Virus record (IMG/VR): IMGVR_UViG_3300030101_000232
Coordinates: 1 to 22,858 of that record
Length of the DNA stretch: 22,858 nt
Reading direction: 5' to 3' (one strand)
DNA from: a virus
Notes under the pieces: generated by a model
Told to the model about the DNA's origin: nothing
Seen by the model: only the letters and a program-made list of their open reading frames with translations
The model's database searches: none
Translations under genes and position numbers: made by a program
Shown: positions 20,507-22,858 of the stretch, piece after piece
Numbering within the stretch: position 1 is the first letter of the stretch
Layout of the letters: every line of letters begins with the position of its first letter

Positions 20507-22332
20507 TGGATTTAATTACGCTGGACTTTGAAACATACTACGACAGGGAGTTTTCTCTGTCGAAGTTAACCACTGAAGCCTACATCCGTGATCCTCGTTT
20601 TGAGGTGATCGGTGTGGGTGTAAAGGTAAACAACAAGGAAACGGAGTGGGCAAGTGGATCACACGAACAGATTAAGACGTATCTGCAATCATTCGATTGG
20701 TCGGATGCTATGTTATTGTGTCATAACACCATGTTCGATGGTGCTATTCTTAATTGGCGGTATAATATTCGCCCTCGCGTGTATGCCGATACTATGTGTA
20801 TTGCCCGTGCTATACATGGGGTTGAAACTAGCGCAAGTCTCAGGGCGGTTAGTGAAAAGTATAATATTGGTGCAAAGGGAACGGAGGTCGTACAAGCACT
20901 CGGCAAGAGGCGAGAAGACTTTACGCAGAGTGAACTAAGTAACTACGGCGACTATTGCGTCAATGACGTTAACCTCACCTATAAACTATTCACGATCATG
21001 GCAAAAGGTTTCCCACGTCAGGAACTAAAACTGATTGATTTGACGTTGCGTATGTTTATTCAGCCAGTGTTAGAATTAGATCTGGGCCTTCTAGAACAAC
21101 ATCTCACAGAAACACGTGACCGTAAGGATGAGTTGTTGGAGAGTGCCGGAGTGGTCAAAGAAGATTTGATGAGCAACCCCAAGTTTGCGGAACTGCTCAA
21201 GTCGCTTGGCGTTGAGCCACCCATGAAGATCAGCCCTACAACTGAAAAAGAAACATTTGCATTTGCCAAGTCAGACGAAGAGTTCAAGGCACTGGCAGAG
21301 CATGATAACGAGCAAGTGCAAGCGTTGGTCGCGGCGAGGCTCGGCACAAAATCTACATTGGAAGAAACAAGGACACAGCGGTTCATTGATATTGCGAAGC
21401 GTGGCACATTGCCTGTGCCTGTTAGATACTATGCCGCGCACACTGGCAGGTGGGGCGGTGATGACAAGATCAACCTACAGAACCTGCCCAGCCGTGGCAT
21501 AAATGGTAAGAAGTTAAAGCGTAGTATCATCGCGCCTGAAGGATATACGCTGGTGGACGCAGACTCGGCACAGATCGAAGCGCGAGTGCTGGCTTGGCTT
21601 GCAGAGCAGGACGATCTCACGCACGCGTTCAGGGCTGGTGAAGATGTGTATGTAAAGATGGCATCACGTATATATGGTGTGCAAGAGGCCGATGTAACTA
21701 AAGATCAACGGTTCGTTGGTAAGACCACAATTTTAGGTGCTGGCTATGGCATGGGCGCACTCAAGTTTCAAACACAACTCAAGAACTTTGGATTTGATAT
21801 GGACATCGCGGAAGCAAGGCGTGTCATTGGTATCTACCGCGAAGCTAACTGGAAAATAAACAAGTTATGGCGTGACGCCCAACAAGCCCTCGTGGCCCTG
21901 TCCAGAAATGATAACGCGCCATTGGGTTGCGGCAACGTGCTAGAGGTATGCCCACATGATAGTGCCATACGACTGCCATCTGGTTTGTTGTTGCGCTATG
22001 ACGATCTTGGGTTTGATACCACCGAGAGAGGCACGGAGTTTCACTACAGAGTCAGGCGTGGTCGGAACCGTATCTATGGCGGCAAGGTTATAGAGAACGT
22101 ATGTCAAGCCATTGCTCGTTGCATCATTGGTGAGCAAATGCTACAAATAGCTAAGAAACATCGCGTAGTGTTAACAGTGCATGACTCTGTTGTGTGTTGT
22201 GTTCGTGACGAAGAGGTGGGTGAGGCACAGGCATACATTGAAGACTGTATGCGGTGGATACCCGATTGGGCAGAGGGTCTGCCTATCAACTGCGAGTCTG
22301 GTACTGGCAAGTCTTATGGGGATTGTGAATGA
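20506..22332 (+). CDS. Family A DNA polymerase with 3'-5' exonuclease, 608 aa
   Basis: The phage replicative polymerase. Proofreading motifs are Exo I LDFET (Asp7, Glu9), Exo II NTMFD (74-78) and Exo III YCVND (150-154). Polymerase motifs are TGR (314-316), motif A DSAQIEAR (353-360), motif B RFVGKTTILGAGYG (402-415) and motif C VHD (558-560), all intact. There is no 5'-3' exonuclease domain. The length fits the compact phage Pol I-type enzymes. The start overlaps the previous stop (TAATG) and the end overlaps the next start (ATGA), so it is translationally coupled. No phage primase or helicase lies in the window; those are probably to the right. Confidence 0.95.
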   Translation: MDLITLDFETYYDREFSLSKLTTEAYIRDPRFEVIGVGVKVNNKETEWASGSHEQIKTYLQSFDWSDAMLLCHNTMFDGAILNWRYNIRPRVYADTMCIARAIHGVETSASLRAVSEKYNIGAKGTEVVQALGKRREDFTQSELSNYGDYCVNDVNLTYKLFTIMAKGFPRQELKLIDLTLRMFIQPVLELDLGLLEQHLTETRDRKDELLESAGVVKEDLMSNPKFAELLKSLGVEPPMKISPTTEKETFAFAKSDEEFKALAEHDNEQVQALVAARLGTKSTLEETRTQRFIDIAKRGTLPVPVRYYAAHTGRWGGDDKINLQNLPSRGINGKKLKRSIIAPEGYTLVDADSAQIEARVLAWLAEQDDLTHAFRAGEDVYVKMASRIYGVQEADVTKDQRFVGKTTILGAGYGMGALKFQTQLKNFGFDMDIAEARRVIGIYREANWKINKLWRDAQQALVALSRNDNAPLGCGNVLEVCPHDSAIRLPSGLLLRYDDLGFDTTERGTEFHYRVRRGRNRIYGGKVIENVCQAIARCIIGEQMLQIAKKHRVVLTVHDSVVCCVRDEEVGEAQAYIEDCMRWIPDWAEGLPINCESGTGKSYGDCE

Positions 22333-22858
22333 GTATAAAGCCGTGGTCATTCAGTAGGATTAAGGCATTTGAGCAATGCCCCAAGAAGTTCTACCACCTC
22401 AAGATTGCCAAGGATTACACCGAGCCTGAGACTGATGCCATGTCATACGGCACAGCATTTCACCTTGCGGCAGAAGAATATGTACGTGATGGCACGTCTA
22501 TCCCTGATAATTTTAAGTTTGCCCAGCCCGCTCTCGACGGTCTTAAAGCCAAGCGTGGTAACAAGTTATGTGAAATAAAGATGGGTCTGGATGAGAACCT
22601 TGAGCCATGTGGCTTCTTTGACAAAAAAGTTTGGTGGCGCGGTATCGCAGATTTGGTTATCCTAGATGAAGGCACTGCTTGGGTGGTGGACTACAAGACT
22701 AGTAAGTCAGCCAAGTATGCGGATAAAGGTCAGTTAGAATTGATGGCGTTAGCCACATTCAAACATTACCCCGAAGTCAATACTGTACGTGCAGGGTTAT
22801 TGTTTGTAATATCTAGAGACCTTGTAAAGGACACTTACACCAGAGACATGATGCCAGT
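22329..22858 (+). CDS. PD-(D/E)XK nuclease, RecB/Cas4-like (partial, runs off the window)
   Basis: The ATG overlaps the polymerase stop (ATGA) and 176 codons are open to the window edge. Motifs of the RecB-like PD-(D/E)XK superfamily are clear: WSFSRIKAFEQCPKKFYHLK with a cysteine in the usual Cys-Pro place, YGTAFH (40-45, His45), GIADLVI (105-111, Asp108), VVDYKTSK (119-126, Asp121 and Lys123), then a Gln-rich helix (GQLELMALA). The missing C-terminal end may hold three further cysteines of an iron-sulphur cluster, as in Cas4-like enzymes, but that cannot be seen. It probably processes DNA ends in replication or recombination beside the polymerase. Confidence 0.88.
   Translation, partial: MSIKPWSFSRIKAFEQCPKKFYHLKIAKDYTEPETDAMSYGTAFHLAAEEYVRDGTSIPDNFKFAQPALDGLKAKRGNKLCEIKMGLDENLEPCGFFDKKVWWRGIADLVILDEGTAWVVDYKTSKSAKYADKGQLELMALATFKHYPEVNTVRAGLLFVISRDLVKDTYTRDMMP

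Noticed and set aside
1-22858. tRNA genes, integrase and attachment sites
   Set aside because: No cloverleaf with a T-loop sequence and no integrase or recombinase was noticed on either strand.

Overview
The window is part of a tailed double-stranded DNA phage (Caudoviricetes). It holds a terminase, portal, scaffold-like and capsid module on one strand and a replication/early module on the other. There is no integrase, tRNA or host-type gene. Several proteins (the small LQSN-type partial protein, the basic DUF6321-like protein, the Gln-rich portal, the head-neighbour proteins) resemble families I associate with uncultured marine phages. The host cannot be fixed from the sequence; a proteobacterium is a guess based on the good sigma-70 promoter and Shine-Dalgarno sites.

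Layout. Positions 1-10286 are a compact leftward (minus-strand) late operon. In transcription order it holds: a terminase small subunit candidate, a 76-aa secreted-like protein, the terminase large subunit, the portal, a 65-aa protein, a GroES-like co-chaperonin, a scaffold-like protein, a 149-aa protein, a 210-aa head protein, the major capsid protein, two further structural-type proteins, a very basic small protein and the first codons of another gene. An internal terminator follows the capsid gene. Positions 10287-10732 are a divergent control region with G-rich tracts, a long inverted repeat and promoter-like boxes for both directions. Positions 10733-11619 hold a short early block with two intrinsic terminators, one lying inside the last codons of a gene. 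Positions 11587-12241 are non-coding and carry ten copies of AATGTTC or its complement around an AT-rich core (origin candidate), then a perfect-consensus sigma-70 promoter.

From 12242 rightward runs a long plus-strand operon. It opens with a three-gene module (DUF3150-like protein, MoxR-type AAA+ ATPase, metallopeptidase-VWA protein). Four unrecognised proteins follow, then a VRR-NUC nuclease, zinc-ribbon proteins, a DUF6447-like coiled coil, a HTH-DUF6378 protein, a family A DNA polymerase with proofreading exonuclease, and a truncated PD-(D/E)XK nuclease.

The most striking feature is a 19-bp palindrome, consensus TGTTAGTGACNCACTAACA. It occurs nine times between 10599 and 18377, mostly at gene junctions of the plus-strand module, and I found none in the late operon or beyond 18.4 kb. 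Its arms are almost invariant, its centre reads the same way relative to transcription in eight of nine copies, and four copies lie in coding sequence, always in the one frame without stops. This points to a phage-encoded distributed regulatory site (operator or stoperator) or an RNA-level element that coordinates the module. No gene in the window is an obvious cognate regulator.
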